DNA of 64,000 nucleotides from Pachyseris speciosa (Eukaryota > Cnidaria > Anthozoa > Scleractinia > Pachyseridae), in contig JAEMWC010000077.1 in assembly GCA_016490735.1 (NCBI GenBank), forward strand, positions 1,416,001 to 1,480,000, read 5' to 3'. A program made the translations under genes and the position numbers. The notes below the pieces were generated by a model. It was not told the origin of the DNA, made no database searches, and saw nothing but the letters and a program-made list of their open reading frames with translations. Every line of letters begins with the position of its first letter. Position 1 is the stretch's first letter. Positions 58,101 to 63,286 of this stretch are shown here, one piece after another.

Positions 58101-59220
58101 TAGCGATTAAACTTTAACAGTCTTCATTGCAATCCAGTTTTATGGGTAGAATACCTAGATCCTCGAAGTCTTTGATTTGATCACTTGCAATGCTCGTCAA
58201 TGGTGACACGATAACTACTGAACAAAATTTGTCCTCTTGCATTTTTACTAGGGTAAATGACTGAAAATTAACACTTTTGCCAAATCCTGAAGGTAAGATT
58301 GCCATTTCGTCCTCTCCGTTGAGGAGGCCCACAACAGCTTTCCTTTGTTCATCTTTTAAGGAAGATATCTTTAACAGATTTAGCTTTTCTCCGATTACAT
58401 TTTCGTTCGCCATTCTGACAAGTCGTGACTGACACTGTGACTATTTTTATTGCTCACTCCCACCGAATTACTAACCCGCCTGCCAATCGTCCGTCAACAG
58501 CTCTGAATTGACCAATCAGCTACTCCATTGCTGGGCTGACAGAGAATTTGTTTCGTGCAGAAGAGTCCGCAGTCTGTCTTTTCTCGTCTCGCCCCAGTCC
58601 CTTTCATATAAACCGCGTTATTTTGCGAATGTGTGCGTGAGGATGAGAACTCGACGGATTTTAGGGAAAAGGCAGACTGGTAGCAGTCTATCCGGAAACC
58701 ACCTTGTAGTTGGTTCCATCTTATAAATGTTTTTACCGTAGAGAGGTGCTGGTCCTAGAATGATGTTCACCTTAGAGATGTCCATCTTAAAAAGGTGTCC
58801 ACCCTAGAGGTTTCCATCTTAAAGAGGTGTCCACCTTAGATAGGTGTTTATCTTAGAGGTGTGTCCACCTTAGAGAGGTGTTCATCTTAGTAAGGTGTCC
58901 ACCTCAGAGACGTGTCCACCTCTCGAGTTTTACCACCATTGAGTGGTGTCTATTGTAGAGACATTTGTTGAAAGTTCGGTTGATTTTAGACAGGTTGTGC
59001 AGTCATGTTAGAGTGGTTTTCGTTTGAGAGAGGTCCTTGCTTTCAGGTATCCTCATCTGCCCTGTCTCCAAGTTGGTCAGAAAAGGGACCGTTACCTGCC
59101 AATAGAAGTTTGCACCATCATTCCCTGTCAAAAGAAACATTTGTCTGAACAACAGACAGAAAACTTGATCAGAAATACTGCAAGGCCTGCCCGGAACGAC
59201 GAAGGGACATTGAGTATTGG
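27738..59220 (+). CDS. Argonaute protein, copy 2 (exons 1-8, frameshift in exon 8, continues beyond window)
   Basis: Paralogue of the gene at 7128-18691. Exons: 27738-28140, 42156-42269, 42777-43078, 44732-44788, 50097-50367, 51548-51679, 53077-53251, 59047-59220. Exons 4-7 match copy 1 in length base for base and all phases agree. Domains reach N, L1, PAZ and the start of L2; MID and PIWI would lie past 64000. Exon 8 is 174 nt against 175 because a CCCC run is CCC at 59190-59192. This shifts the frame and replaces [11 protein letters not shown] by unrelated residues. Intron 1 is about 14 kb of nested transposons. It is either a recent pseudogene, an expressed gene with a sequencing error, or a truncated N/PAZ protein. 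Confidence 0.8.
28377..31659. mobile_element. 3.3-kb DNA transposon with about 570-bp TIRs and 9-bp TSD
   Basis: Termini GACTCTGTCTTTTGG / CCAAAAGACAGACTC flanked by GACATATTG at 28368-28376 and 31660-31668 (exact 9-bp target duplication). The long arms, 28377-28950 and 31101-31659, carry GTCGAGGGTCGAGGG repeats at their tips. Long TIRs with 9-bp TSDs fit Mutator-like elements. The 2.1-kb middle has no recognisable transposase, so it is non-autonomous. Confidence 0.85.
31756..31906. repeat. Foldback element within the composite
   Basis: GATATCACATTT...AACAATAGATTTTGCCCGTCCAG inverted against CTGGACGGGCAAATCTATTGTT...AAGTGTGATAT. The minus strand also contains CCTGATGACGAG, a PLE-tail-like motif. 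Confidence 0.75.
31911..33012. repeat. Inverted repeat C/C' (arms about 420 bp)
   Basis: Left arm 31911-32331 and right arm 32593-33012 are inverted and closely similar, for example GAGGAGCTGAGCGAGTTCAT against ATGAACTCGCTCAGCTCCTC. The central 260 bp has no recognised gene. Confidence 0.9.
33791..34826 (+). repeat. 5' LTR of the gypsy element, interrupted
   Basis: TGTAATGCCCACTCC ... GAGTTATATCA. Without the 867-bp insertion and its 10-bp duplication it is about 159 bp, against 163 bp for the 3' LTR. Confidence 0.93.
33895..34761. mobile_element. 867-bp foldback element inserted in the 5' LTR, 10-bp TSD
   Basis: TIR GGGTGTCTCTAAAACGAAGA inverted at the right end. Flanks GAAAGAGCTT at 33885-33894 and 34762-34771 are an exact 10-bp duplication of LTR sequence. 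Arms are about 150-180 bp (CCTTTAGTGAAGTTTTCC-type and GGCCGGATAAAGAAGGAG blocks). TSD length suggests a Mutator-like origin. An open stretch in the loop (33993-34400) is unrecognised. Confidence 0.9.
34827..34841 (+). other. Presumed primer-binding site region
   Basis: TTGGCGACGAGGATA directly follows the 5' LTR, the position of the tRNA primer site. The tRNA was not identified. Confidence 0.55.
34977..36804 (+). pseudogene. gag of the gypsy element, stops plus insertion
   Basis: ATG 34977. One frame runs through TGA 35025, TGA 35430 and TAG 35532. Capsid-like part (GKAWDEWLKEIEREFQYF, LNDYFTPKKNKHYARY), then zinc knuckles: CEYCGMNGTHPAGKNC and, split by the MITE, CSKCQRF / NHFAVVC, which together give C-x2-C-x4-H-x4-C. 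The structural protein would package element RNA, but it cannot be made intact. Confidence 0.85.
35747..36759. mobile_element. piggyBac-type MITE inserted in gag (TTAA TSD)
   Basis: Ends CCCATTG...CAATGGG with TTAA at 35743-35746 and 36760-36763. CCC-starting termini with TTAA duplications define piggyBac-like elements. 1013 bp, no transposase recognised. Removing it restores the second zinc knuckle, so it postdates the gypsy insertion. Confidence 0.88.
36965..40279 (+). pseudogene. pol of the gypsy element (PR-RT-RH-IN), broken
   Basis: Protease motif PDSGAEISVM (about 36990). RT: FSKLDMRQGYHQLLLD and the DD box in QRDDILLGG. RNase H: SQTEKDALAIHWA. Integrase: zinc-binding AHHLGHLG with CYECQ; catalytic D in VAVDFGG, D in ESDNGPPF, E in NGEAESF. 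C-terminus RPKRNWQRPSYLEDYVA. Breaks: stop 37490-37492, frameshift near 37965 just before the DD box, stop 38604-38606, frameshift near 39065, stop 39608-39610. Confidence 0.9.
40426..40440 (+). other. Polypurine tract
   Basis: AAAAAAGGGGAGAAA immediately before the 3' LTR, the plus-strand primer site of LTR retroelements. Confidence 0.75.
40441..40603 (+). repeat. 3' LTR of the gypsy element
   Basis: TGTAATGTCCACTCC ... GAGTTATATCA, 163 bp, a few differences from the 5' LTR. Confidence 0.95.
40609..42155. other. Rest of AGO copy 2 intron 1
   Basis: No gene seen. The minus strand near 40620-40660 and 41300-41350 has CTGAAGAAGG and CTGATGAAGAATT hairpin-like motifs resembling PLE tails but without the hammerhead GAAA. 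Confidence 0.45.
42156..42269 (+). CDS. AGO copy 2, exon 2
   Basis: Between GGTTAG and GTGCCC. 2 + 37 codons + 1, KMPSPPAQAASADATDRQ then LANNIGSKLFTQ. The phase fits exon 1 before it and exon 3 after it. Low-complexity start, then a short amphipathic stretch. Confidence 0.6.
42777..43078 (+). CDS. AGO copy 2, exon 3 (N domain start)
   Basis: DNTAHQANGNRVRRLPKRPD then [21 protein letters not shown] and FDGEKNLFSRIKLPP. Acceptor TTTTTTCAG, donor GTGAGT. Paralogue of 7862-8136 with a longer 5' end. Confidence 0.92.
43148..43279. repeat. Hairpin MITE in intron 3 of copy 2
   Basis: GGGGCTGGTTCCAGAAAG...TATTCCAGGGATAAATCTGCC inverted against GGCAGATTTACCCCTGGAATA...AACTGGCCCC. Arms about 60 bp, loop short. 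Confidence 0.9.
43379..43809. mobile_element. Foldback element, about 190-bp arms, intron 3 of copy 2
   Basis: AAAGTGCCCATAACCCC...GCTTAAATAAATCTTTG inverted against CAAAGATTTATTTAAGC...AGGGGCACTTT. An inner pair, ATGGGTCTAGTCCT / AGGACTAGACCCAT, also matches. Terminus similar to 24420-24510. Confidence 0.9.
44256..44268 (+). other. Decoy copy of exon 4 acceptor and exon start
   Basis: TTGTAG then GCTGAACTCAGTG repeats the real acceptor and first 13 nt of exon 4 (44732). The upstream intron (44150-44255) also resembles 44620-44731, so the intron 3' end was locally duplicated. Confidence 0.65.
44732..44788 (+). CDS. AGO copy 2, exon 4 (57-nt microexon)
   Basis: [19 protein letters not shown], identical peptide to copy 1, flanked by CTGTAG and GTTTGT. 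Confidence 0.92.
44907..44988. repeat. Small foldback MITE
   Basis: CTGGCTAGCAGAGGCC ... GGCCTCTGCTAGCAGG, 82 bp. Confidence 0.85.
45385..45915. repeat. Direct duplication (about 175 bp) flanking a hairpin MITE
   Basis: 45385-45560 and 45738-45915 share TTTGAAGTCTGAACAA and GATGGACTGCCGTGTTCCC with scattered differences. Between them, 45569-45671 is a foldback, GTAGTCTCTAATTTTGGCG / CGCCAAAAATTAGAGACTAC. Confidence 0.85.
46334..46402 (+). repeat. tRNA-like (pol III) unit, degraded
   Basis: TGTGGCCTAAAGGTCATTG resembles box A and GGGTTCGATGTC box B, 50 bp apart, but stems do not pair well. A retroposed tRNA or SINE head, not a working tRNA. Confidence 0.4.
46914..49759. mobile_element. Candidate TIR element in intron 4 of copy 2
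   Basis: GGCCTTGCGCACGGTGTTGG at the left and its inverse CCAACACCGTGTGCAAGGCC at the right. GTTTCAAACG-rich subterminal zones (47190-47330, 49165-49320) are also roughly inverted. The interior has one decayed ORF. No target duplication found. Confidence 0.55.
48424..48660 (+). pseudogene. Unrecognised basic ORF remnant
   Basis: ATG 48424: MSTSSSRRAGSGRKRIYDSN, then KVWERGNQRLCLDC. A later frame continues YSTDSKFVGHLRCFAFNKTF. Charge pattern suggests a nucleic-acid-binding N-terminus; I do not recognise the family. Probably part of the surrounding TIR element. Confidence 0.35.
50097..50367 (+). CDS. AGO copy 2, exon 5 (N domain end and L1)
   Basis: [18 protein letters not shown] ... [18 protein letters not shown]. 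271 nt as in copy 1. The donor is GTTAGA instead of GTAAGA, a weaker U1 match. Confidence 0.9.
50446..50522 (-). repeat. tRNA-derived SINE head in intron 5 of copy 2
   Basis: Minus strand CCCATAAGCTCAGTGGTTGG ... GGTAATC-type middle ... GGTTTGATTCC (box B). Same site as the copy 1 element at 10338-10412. Confidence 0.7.
50837..50888. repeat. (ATT)n microsatellite
   Basis: About 17 units. On the minus strand it is the AAT tail of the adjacent non-LTR fragment. Confidence 0.95.
50889..51280 (-). pseudogene. Non-LTR retrotransposon C-terminal fragment
   Basis: Minus-strand translation with frameshifts: KYKDLELEIQRMW, VVIPVVVGALGTVKKGM, ICMLGSARILRKV. VPVVVGALGT is a conserved block near the C-terminus of a widespread animal non-LTR RT family. 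3' UTR and (AAT)n tail follow on the minus strand. Confidence 0.7.
51283..51475. repeat. Two further (ATT)n tracts with a duplicated retroelement 3' end
   Basis: ATT runs at 51283-51323 and 51403-51474. Between them an 80-bp piece (TTTGCTGGTGTTCTTTT...ATGCACCTGGGGCGTCA) repeats 50900-50975, i.e. a second copy of the same non-LTR 3' end. Confidence 0.85.
51548..51679 (+). CDS. AGO copy 2, exon 6 (PAZ start)
   Basis: [20 protein letters not shown] then RFETAIKG. 132 nt, same phases as copy 1. Confidence 0.92.
51907..52200 (+). mobile_element. Retrozyme-like insertion in intron 6 of copy 2
   Basis: A 294-bp segment absent at the aligned site of copy 1 (near 11130). CTACTG occurs at 51901-51906 and 52195-52200 (6-bp TSD). 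The unit is repeated with a 259-bp period: GATCACATTTATTTGTGAGG at 51906 and GATCACATAAATTTGTGAGG at 52165, so the insert is about 1.1 units. It contains the hammerhead at 52008-52079 and no ORF. Retrozymes, known from plants and animals including cnidarians, are short hammerhead-bearing non-autonomous retroelements that move through circular RNA. Confidence 0.75.
52008..52079 (+). ncRNA. Type I hammerhead ribozyme
   Basis: All core elements match: CTGATGA (52030-52036), stem II GGCC/GGCT (52037-52040 with 52047-52050, one G-U), GAAA (52051-52054), minimal stem III ACAGCTGT (52054-52061), cleavage triplet GTC ending at 52062. Stem I is GCCATG/CATGGC (52024-52029 with 52063-52068), extended after internal loops by TAGC/GCTA and GAGCAT/ATGCTC. 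The tiny stem III is typical of retrozyme and PLE hammerheads. Predicted self-cleavage lies between 52062 and 52063. Confidence 0.88.
52201..53076. other. Rest of intron 6 of copy 2
   Basis: Aligns loosely with copy 1 intron 6 near exon 7 (GACTGATCCCAAGC..CTGGG). Otherwise nothing recognised. Confidence 0.5.
53077..53251 (+). CDS. AGO copy 2, exon 7 (PAZ)
   Basis: [20 protein letters not shown] ... [14 protein letters not shown]. 175 nt, open, donor GTACAT. Confidence 0.92.
53662..53795. repeat. (ATT)n/(ATC)n microsatellite
   Basis: Triplet repeat embedded in the minisatellite. Confidence 0.95.
54380..54532. repeat. Inverted pair of SINE tails
   Basis: GTTATGAACACT...AAATAAAGCCT, then CAGGCTTTATTTTCACTACTG...AGTGTTCATAA. 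The tail matches 21290-21335. Confidence 0.7.
55086..57697 (-). mobile_element. 5'-truncated CR1/Jockey-group non-LTR retrotransposon
   Basis: Minus-strand element ending in a (TAAA)n tail at 55091-55128. It begins within the endonuclease domain near 57697, as expected from incomplete reverse transcription. Confidence 0.88.
55356..57680 (-). CDS. Non-LTR reverse transcriptase ORF (partial at N-terminus)
   Basis: 774 uninterrupted codons. The start is the tail of an apurinic-type endonuclease (LTPIQAGLQTDHDLLEFDF). The RT domain follows: VVPVHKKGKKEDVTNYRPIS, YLDLAKAFDSVSH, SGVPQGSILGPLLFLVYVDD, catalytic FADDSK. The C-terminal part has FVRSYIGYASEVWAP and a final Cys-rich SICCKCSRS. The start Met is only the first Met after truncation. 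Full elements of this group have a complete endonuclease and usually a first ORF, both absent. No premature stop, so the insertion is recent. Confidence 0.9.
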   Translation of the reverse strand: MNRIMNIATLTPIQAGLQTDHDLLEFDFVARPRRVKKPARYAYNFKSADFENLKLQIMQSSAISNSVSCNSGVDACWSNWKSALLDIIDANIPKARVRDSNTPPWIDKEVRHLLKRKESARRAAKKHNSAFYLEKFRILRKESKALIIRKLKEYHTSLGDSLKVNPKRFWSYFRHKTKSNSIPANVTYGGRQISSGVEMAEAFNNYFYSTFTQAPEVPLDAFTPPDGRMPVLDSLVLCEDEVHKVLFNLDPSKAPGPDGLPTIVLKTCTRELTPSLCALFNLSLAEGKLPTEWKDALVVPVHKKGKKEDVTNYRPISLLCVVSKVLERCIFKHFKDFLCPLFDNAQHGFLQGRSTVTQLLAFYHEIGQSLDKGLQSDIVYLDLAKAFDSVSHQRLLLKLSHYGISGKFLQWFESYLGGRGQQCLVHGFTSSRSPVPSGVPQGSILGPLLFLVYVDDLPPVIQNRIALFADDSKCSSVIESLQDCESLQKDLDSLHGWSDNWHLKFNTSKCEVLTVTRKRHPFRYDYKLNDNSLKHVTQVKDLGVTISPDLTWDTHINTILAKANRMLAFLRRNSVMSFTTDHRKLLYLTFVRSYIGYASEVWAPSTIGSITKIESLQRRATKFILNTHWQEDISYHERLFRLNLLPLTYWHEVKDLIFYFKCRAGHYTLPIADYVKPKGTRLTRHSSDQDVLIPKCRTKLFQFSYFNRIAKLWNTVPVSTRTLSSLNQFKSHVLQRYSAAFRTNYDVTNFNTWKSICCKCSRSRNLLLAGNCCY
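57968..58413 (-). pseudogene. RecQ-type DNA helicase N-terminal fragment
   Basis: Minus strand ATG at 58413. LKDEQRKAVVGLLNGEDEM (Q-like region), ILPSGFGKSVNFQ (Walker A), VVIVSPLTSIASDQIKDFE (motif Ia region), an in-frame TAA at 58114-58116, then LIVVDECHPVETW (motif II, DECH in place of DEAH). A GTGAGC donor follows at about 57967, so it was an exon. Motifs III-VI are missing, cut off by the non-LTR insertion or never captured. It sits next to the right TIR of the transposon at 54891-58690. It may be a captured host gene piece or part of the element's own machinery. Confidence 0.82.
58700..58990. repeat. Intron 7 minisatellite of copy 2, right part
   Basis: Same GGTGTCCACCTTAGA-type units as 53425-54880, ending shortly before exon 8. 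Confidence 0.9.
59047..59220 (+). pseudogene. AGO copy 2, exon 8 with 1-bp deletion
   Basis: [18 protein letters not shown] and LIRNTARPA are normal. After CTGCCC (59190-59192) the frame is lost relative to copy 1. Splice sites TTTCAG and GTTAGT are kept. Confidence 0.88.
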
Positions 59221-59284
59221 GTTAGTTCATTTTCCTAGTTACAATGTTGGATATCCTTATTGCACTAAATATTGTGGTTGGTCA

Positions 59285-59475
59285 TGGTAGTGATGTTTTT
59301 TCAAGGTTAGCGTTGCTGATGGTAATGGTGTGGGTGGTGATGGGGATTGGGATGGGGTGGTGGTAGTGGTGGTGGTGGTGATAGTGATTGTGGCAGTGAT
59401 GGTATTTTGGTGGTGATAGGGATGGTGGTGGTGGTAATGGTGATGATGACTATGTTGATGATGGTGATACAGCCA
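59285..59475. repeat. Degenerate GATGGTGGTG simple sequence after exon 8
   Basis: GGTGGTGATGG-rich stretch, paralogous in position to 12740-12920 of copy 1. Confidence 0.8.
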
Positions 59476-59879
59476 TGACCACAAACAACAACATGCTGGT
59501 TTCCAGTTGGGGAAACAAATGAACAGTACAAAAGTTGTAGATTGCTTGATTTTTTTATTCACTTTTACTTGAATATGTTAATTTCATAAGTTATTAACTA
59601 ACTTTTTTTTTACAAGAAAGCAGTATTCAAATGAAAGTAAATAATATTATATACAATGTGTTAAAAAAAAAAACTAATTACATGTACCAACTAGTAGCTT
59701 CAGATTCTGATTTCTTACAGTCTTCAGGAAACCAATTCCACTGTGTATTTCCTCTGTAAGCAAAAGATCCCTTGTAATATTCTTTCCTAGGTATATGATT
59801 TAAGGCAATATTTTGTTTGGTATTCCTAATCCGATACTTAAATATTTAGGCACCTTTATGTTTACTACATCATACATCA

Positions 59880-59880
<1 letters not shown>

Positions 59881-59930
<50 letters not shown>

Positions 59931-60182
59931 GTTGTTTATTGTTTATTGATATTCAAGTAAGAGTTACAAACCAAATAAAAAATTATACATAAACACACAT
60001 ATCAACTTCCTCTACTCGCATATAGCTTAGCTAATCGAGGCGGGCAGAGGGAAACAAACATAAGGTGATTCAGTAGGAAGAGATTAAAAAAAGGAAAGAA
60101 AAGGAAAGGCCTTGAAGCAAGAGTTTCCCAATTAGGTTGCCTGATAATATCTGCAGAACGTACATCATAACCCTGCTCTATA
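59881..60182 (-). pseudogene. Non-LTR element, 3' part with (ATT)n tail
   Basis: Tail (ATT)n at 59881-59931. Minus-strand peptide EQGYDVRSADIIRQPNWETL at 60110-60180 is the conserved QGYDIRSxE block after the RT of CR1-type elements. The upstream part lies at 63287-64000, across the palindrome. Confidence 0.65.
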
Positions 60183-60311
60183 GAGTACTAAAGTGATGAC
60201 GTCATAAAAACTAAATTTGTGAAATTATGGGATTTGTTCGGATATTCAGAAAGAACACGATGAAAAACACCTACTTGCCAAAAATCAGCGTTTTCTTACA
60301 ATTTGAGAGCG

Positions 60312-60448
60312 AGATATTAGCACTGTTATGCTCTGCTGACTCCATACAAATCCTTCTAAATTTTACTCAGTTCCTAACGTTATGAACCGGGTCAAATTTA
60401 GAAGGATTTGTATGGAGTCAGCAGAGCATAACGGTGCTAATATCTTTG
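60312..60448. repeat. Hairpin MITE in the left arm
   Basis: AGATATTAGCACTGTTATGC...CCTTCTAAATTT against AAATTTAGAAGG...GCATAACGGTGCTAATATCT. Confidence 0.92.
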
Positions 60449-60496
60449 AGCCAAAAATAAAAATATGTTTAAAAGGTTGACACTGGCTAAAATGTT

Positions 60497-60537
60497 GTGT
60501 TGGACGTTTCGGCAACTGCTGTTGCCTTCTTCAGCAA
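60497..60537 (-). ncRNA. Hammerhead-like hairpin at left PLE tail
   Basis: Minus strand: CTGAAGA, extra A, stem GGCAAC/GTTGCC, GAAA, short stem III ACGT, cleavage-type GTC. Stem I has three pairs (TTG/CAA). Core fits CUGANGA...GAAA except for the extra A. Confidence 0.45.
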
Positions 60538-60658
60538 AAGATAAAATGCAAATGTATAACGGCGTCCTGATGGTATATGAAGTATGTTAACATTAACTCG
60601 CATCTCGAAAGAATATTTTAAAGGTTAAACCAAGTCTCTAGAGCATTCTTAATTACTT

Positions 60659-61881
60659 CTACAAATTCTTTATGCTATTGTAAACGTTTGGAAGCGCTAT
60701 ATGTTCGTTTATAGCGTTCATATCTCGCACGGAATGCCAAGCCTCAAGAATAAGTCTTTGTCGCCATGCCGATGGCCTGTCAACAATTTCGACGTTCGTC
60801 AAATCTATTTGGTGACTGTGACGCATGTGGTGTTTGGCCAACAAGGAACTTTCGTCTAATGTTTCTATGGCCTTTGCGTGCTCTTTGACACGTGTTTTTA
60901 GCGCGCGCGATGTCTGACCGATGTAAACACAATCACAATCTTTACATTTGATCTTGTACACGATTCCTCTAGAAGCCTCTTTCTCGATCTTGTCTTTTGG
61001 TTTTTAAGTATGTTTGCAATTGTCTGAATAGGCTTATGAGCGACCTTGATGTTGAAGCCTCGAAGAACTTTTGCGATTCTCTCGGAGAATCCTTTGGCGT
61101 AGGGCAAAATAACCATGCCGCGATGGTCGGTATCATTAACTTCTTGTAGTCTATTTAGTTGGCGGCCATTATAAATGAAATTGCAGGGTAATTATTAGCG
61201 GTAAGGGCTTCCGTTACTCGCTTAGTTTCTCGAAACGCTTCCTCCTCGGTGGATGGAATATTTTTTGCGCGATCCATGAGGGCGCGTACGACAGAGTGTT
61301 TGTGCTGGGGATGGTGATGTGATTTGAAATCAAGGTAGCGGTCGGTGTGGGTAGCTTTCCAGTAGACAGACACGGTGATCGAGCCATCGTCTTGTCTGGT
61401 TGTTTTTGTGTCAAGAAAGGCAATGGAACCTTCTGACGCTATCTCGATGGTAAATTTGATGTTGACGTTGATAGAGTTGAGATGTGAGTGGAATTCATCC
61501 TCGTGCTCCCTTTTTACACACACATGGCTGTCATCTACGTATATGAACCACCATTTGGGAGGGTTTGGGGCCGAACAGAGGGCGTTTTCTTCGACATTTT
61601 CCATGACGAGATTGGCTAAGATGGCGCTGGCTGGAGATCCCATCGGACAACCGAAAATTTGTTTGAAATGGTCACCTTGGAATACGAAGAAGTTGTTGTC
61701 CAGGACGAACTGTAGAAGAGCAATGATATTTTGAATAGATAAGTTTGTTCTCTCCGGTAGTGATTGATCAAAGTCTAGTCTCTCTTTAACAACTTCTATG
61801 GCTAGATGGGTAGGGATGCAAGAAAACAGTGATACGACGTCAAAGGATACTAGGATTTCGTCGGGATCCACTGACATTGAC
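60659..61881 (-). pseudogene. PLE RT + GIY-YIG, minus-strand copy, 5'-truncated
   Basis: RT from DEILVSFDVVSLFSCIPTHL (near 61880) through FGCPMGSPASAILANLVMEN, catalytic FIYVDDSHV and FLDTKTTRQDDGS to ANNYPAISF. GIY-YIG after a frame change: VYKIKCKDCDCVYIGQTSRA. Extra break near 61004, where five A replace the six A of the other copy. The first roughly 100 residues of the long ORF starting at 62198 are antisense of the partner copy and not real protein. Confidence 0.88.
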
Positions 61882-62916
61882 TTCTTCGTATTCCAAGGTG
61901 ACCATTTCAAACAAATTTTCGGTTGTCCTATGGGATCTCCAGCCAGCGCAATCTTAGCCAATCTCGTCATGGAATATGTCGAAGAAAACGCCCTCTGTTC
62001 GGCCCCAAACCCTCCCAAATGGTGGTTCATATACGTAGATGACAGCCATGTGTGTGTAAAAAGGGAGCACGTGGATGAATTCCACTCACATCTCAACTCT
62101 ATCAACGTCAACATCAAATTTACCATCGAGATAGAGTCAGAAGGTTCCATTGCCTTTCTTGACACAAAAACAACCAGACAAGACGATGGCTCGATCACCG
62201 TGTCTGTCTACAGGAAAGCTACCCACACCGACCGCTACCTTGATTTCAAATCACATCACCATCCTCAGCACAAACACTCTGTCGTACGCACCCTCATGGA
62301 TCGCGCAAAAAATATTCCATCCACCGAGGAGGAAGCGTTTCGAGAAACTAAGCGAGTAACGGAAGCCCTTACCGCTAATAATTACCCTGCAATTTCATTT
62401 ATAATGGCCGCCAACTAAATAGACTACAAGAAGTTAATGATACCGACCATCCGCGGCATGGTTATTTTGCCCTACGCCAAAGGATTCTCCGAGAGAATCG
62501 CAAAAGTTCTTCGAGGCTTCAACATCAAGGTCGCTCATAAGCCTATTCGGACAATTGCAAACATACTTAAAAAACCAAAAGACAAGATCGAGAAAGAGGC
62601 TTCTAGAGGAATCGTGTACAAGATCAAATGTAAAGATTGTGATTGTGTTTACATCGGTCAGACATCGCGCGCGCTAAAAACACGTGTCAAAGAGCACGCA
62701 AAGGCCATAGAAACATTAGACGAAAGTTCCTTGTTGGCCAAACACCACATGCGTCACAGTCACCAAATAGATTTGACGAACGTCGAAATTATTGACAGGT
62801 CATCGGCATGGCGACAAAGACTTATTCTTGAGGCTTGGCATTCCGTGCGAGATATGAACACTATAAACGAACATATAGCGCTTCCAAACGTTTACAATAG
62901 CATAAAGAATTTGTAG
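61882..62916 (+). pseudogene. PLE RT + GIY-YIG, plus-strand copy, 5'-truncated
   Basis: FFVFQGDHFKQIFGCPMGSP onward, YVDD box in FIYVDDSHV, stop after AISFIMAAN (62416-62418), then GMVILPYAKGFSERIAKVL and GIY-YIG (YKIKCKDCDCVYIGQTSRAL) to 62916. The stop after MAAN is shared with the other copy, so both come from one defective source or from inverted duplication. Confidence 0.88.
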
Positions 62917-63037
62917 AAGTAATTAAGAATGCTCTAGAGACTTGGTTTAACCTTTAAAATATTCTTTCGAGATGCGAGTTAATATTAACATACTTCATAT
63001 ACCATCAGGACGCCGTTAGACATTTGCATTTTTATCT

Positions 63038-63077
63038 TTTGCTGAAGAAGGCAACAGCAGTTGCCGAAACGTCCAAC
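63038..63077 (+). ncRNA. Hammerhead-like hairpin at right PLE tail
   Basis: Same structure as 60497-60537: CTGAAGA 63042-63048, stem 63050-63065, GAAA 63066-63069, GTC ending at 63073. Confidence 0.45.
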
Positions 63078-63286
63078 ACAACATTTTAGCCAGTGTCAAT
63101 CTTTTAAGCATATTTTTATTTTTAACATGCCTGGCTTCACACCAAACATTTTTATCTTTGAGCCAATTTGCCTTTAAATGCTGATTTTTGGCAAGTTAGC
63201 GTCTTTCATCTTGCTCTTTCTGAAAATCTAAACAAATCACGTAATTTCAAAAACTCTAGTAATTGTGACGTCACACTTAAGCACTC

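Larger units (their letters stand above)
54891..58690. mobile_element. 3.8-kb TIR transposon with 9-bp TSD carrying a RecQ-like fragment
   Basis: TCCGGAAAC at 54882-54890 and 58691-58699 flanks the element exactly (9-bp TSD). Ends TAGACTG...CAGTCTA; inner TIR parts match (GACTGCGGACTCTT near 55008 and AAGAGTCCGCAGTC near 58561). Joining the flanks rebuilds a normal minisatellite unit. It contains a RecQ-type helicase fragment and a secondarily inserted non-LTR element. TSD length suggests a Mutator-like superfamily; no transposase seen. Confidence 0.85.
60183..63286. mobile_element. 3.1-kb palindrome with two head-to-head PLE copies
   Basis: Outer arms (60183-60305 and 63165-63286) share GACGTCA and GCCAAAAATCAGC in opposite orientation. 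Inside, a PLE on the minus strand (60497-61881) and one on the plus strand (61882-63077) meet by their truncated 5' ends. The left PLE keeps about 188 bp more RT sequence. The left arm also has an extra hairpin (60312-60448). The whole interrupts a non-LTR element. Confidence 0.85.

Noticed and set aside
61375..62198. N-terminal 100 residues of the long minus-strand ORF and the matching plus-strand ORF (61375-61734)
   Set aside because: Antisense readings of the opposite PLE arm created by the palindrome.
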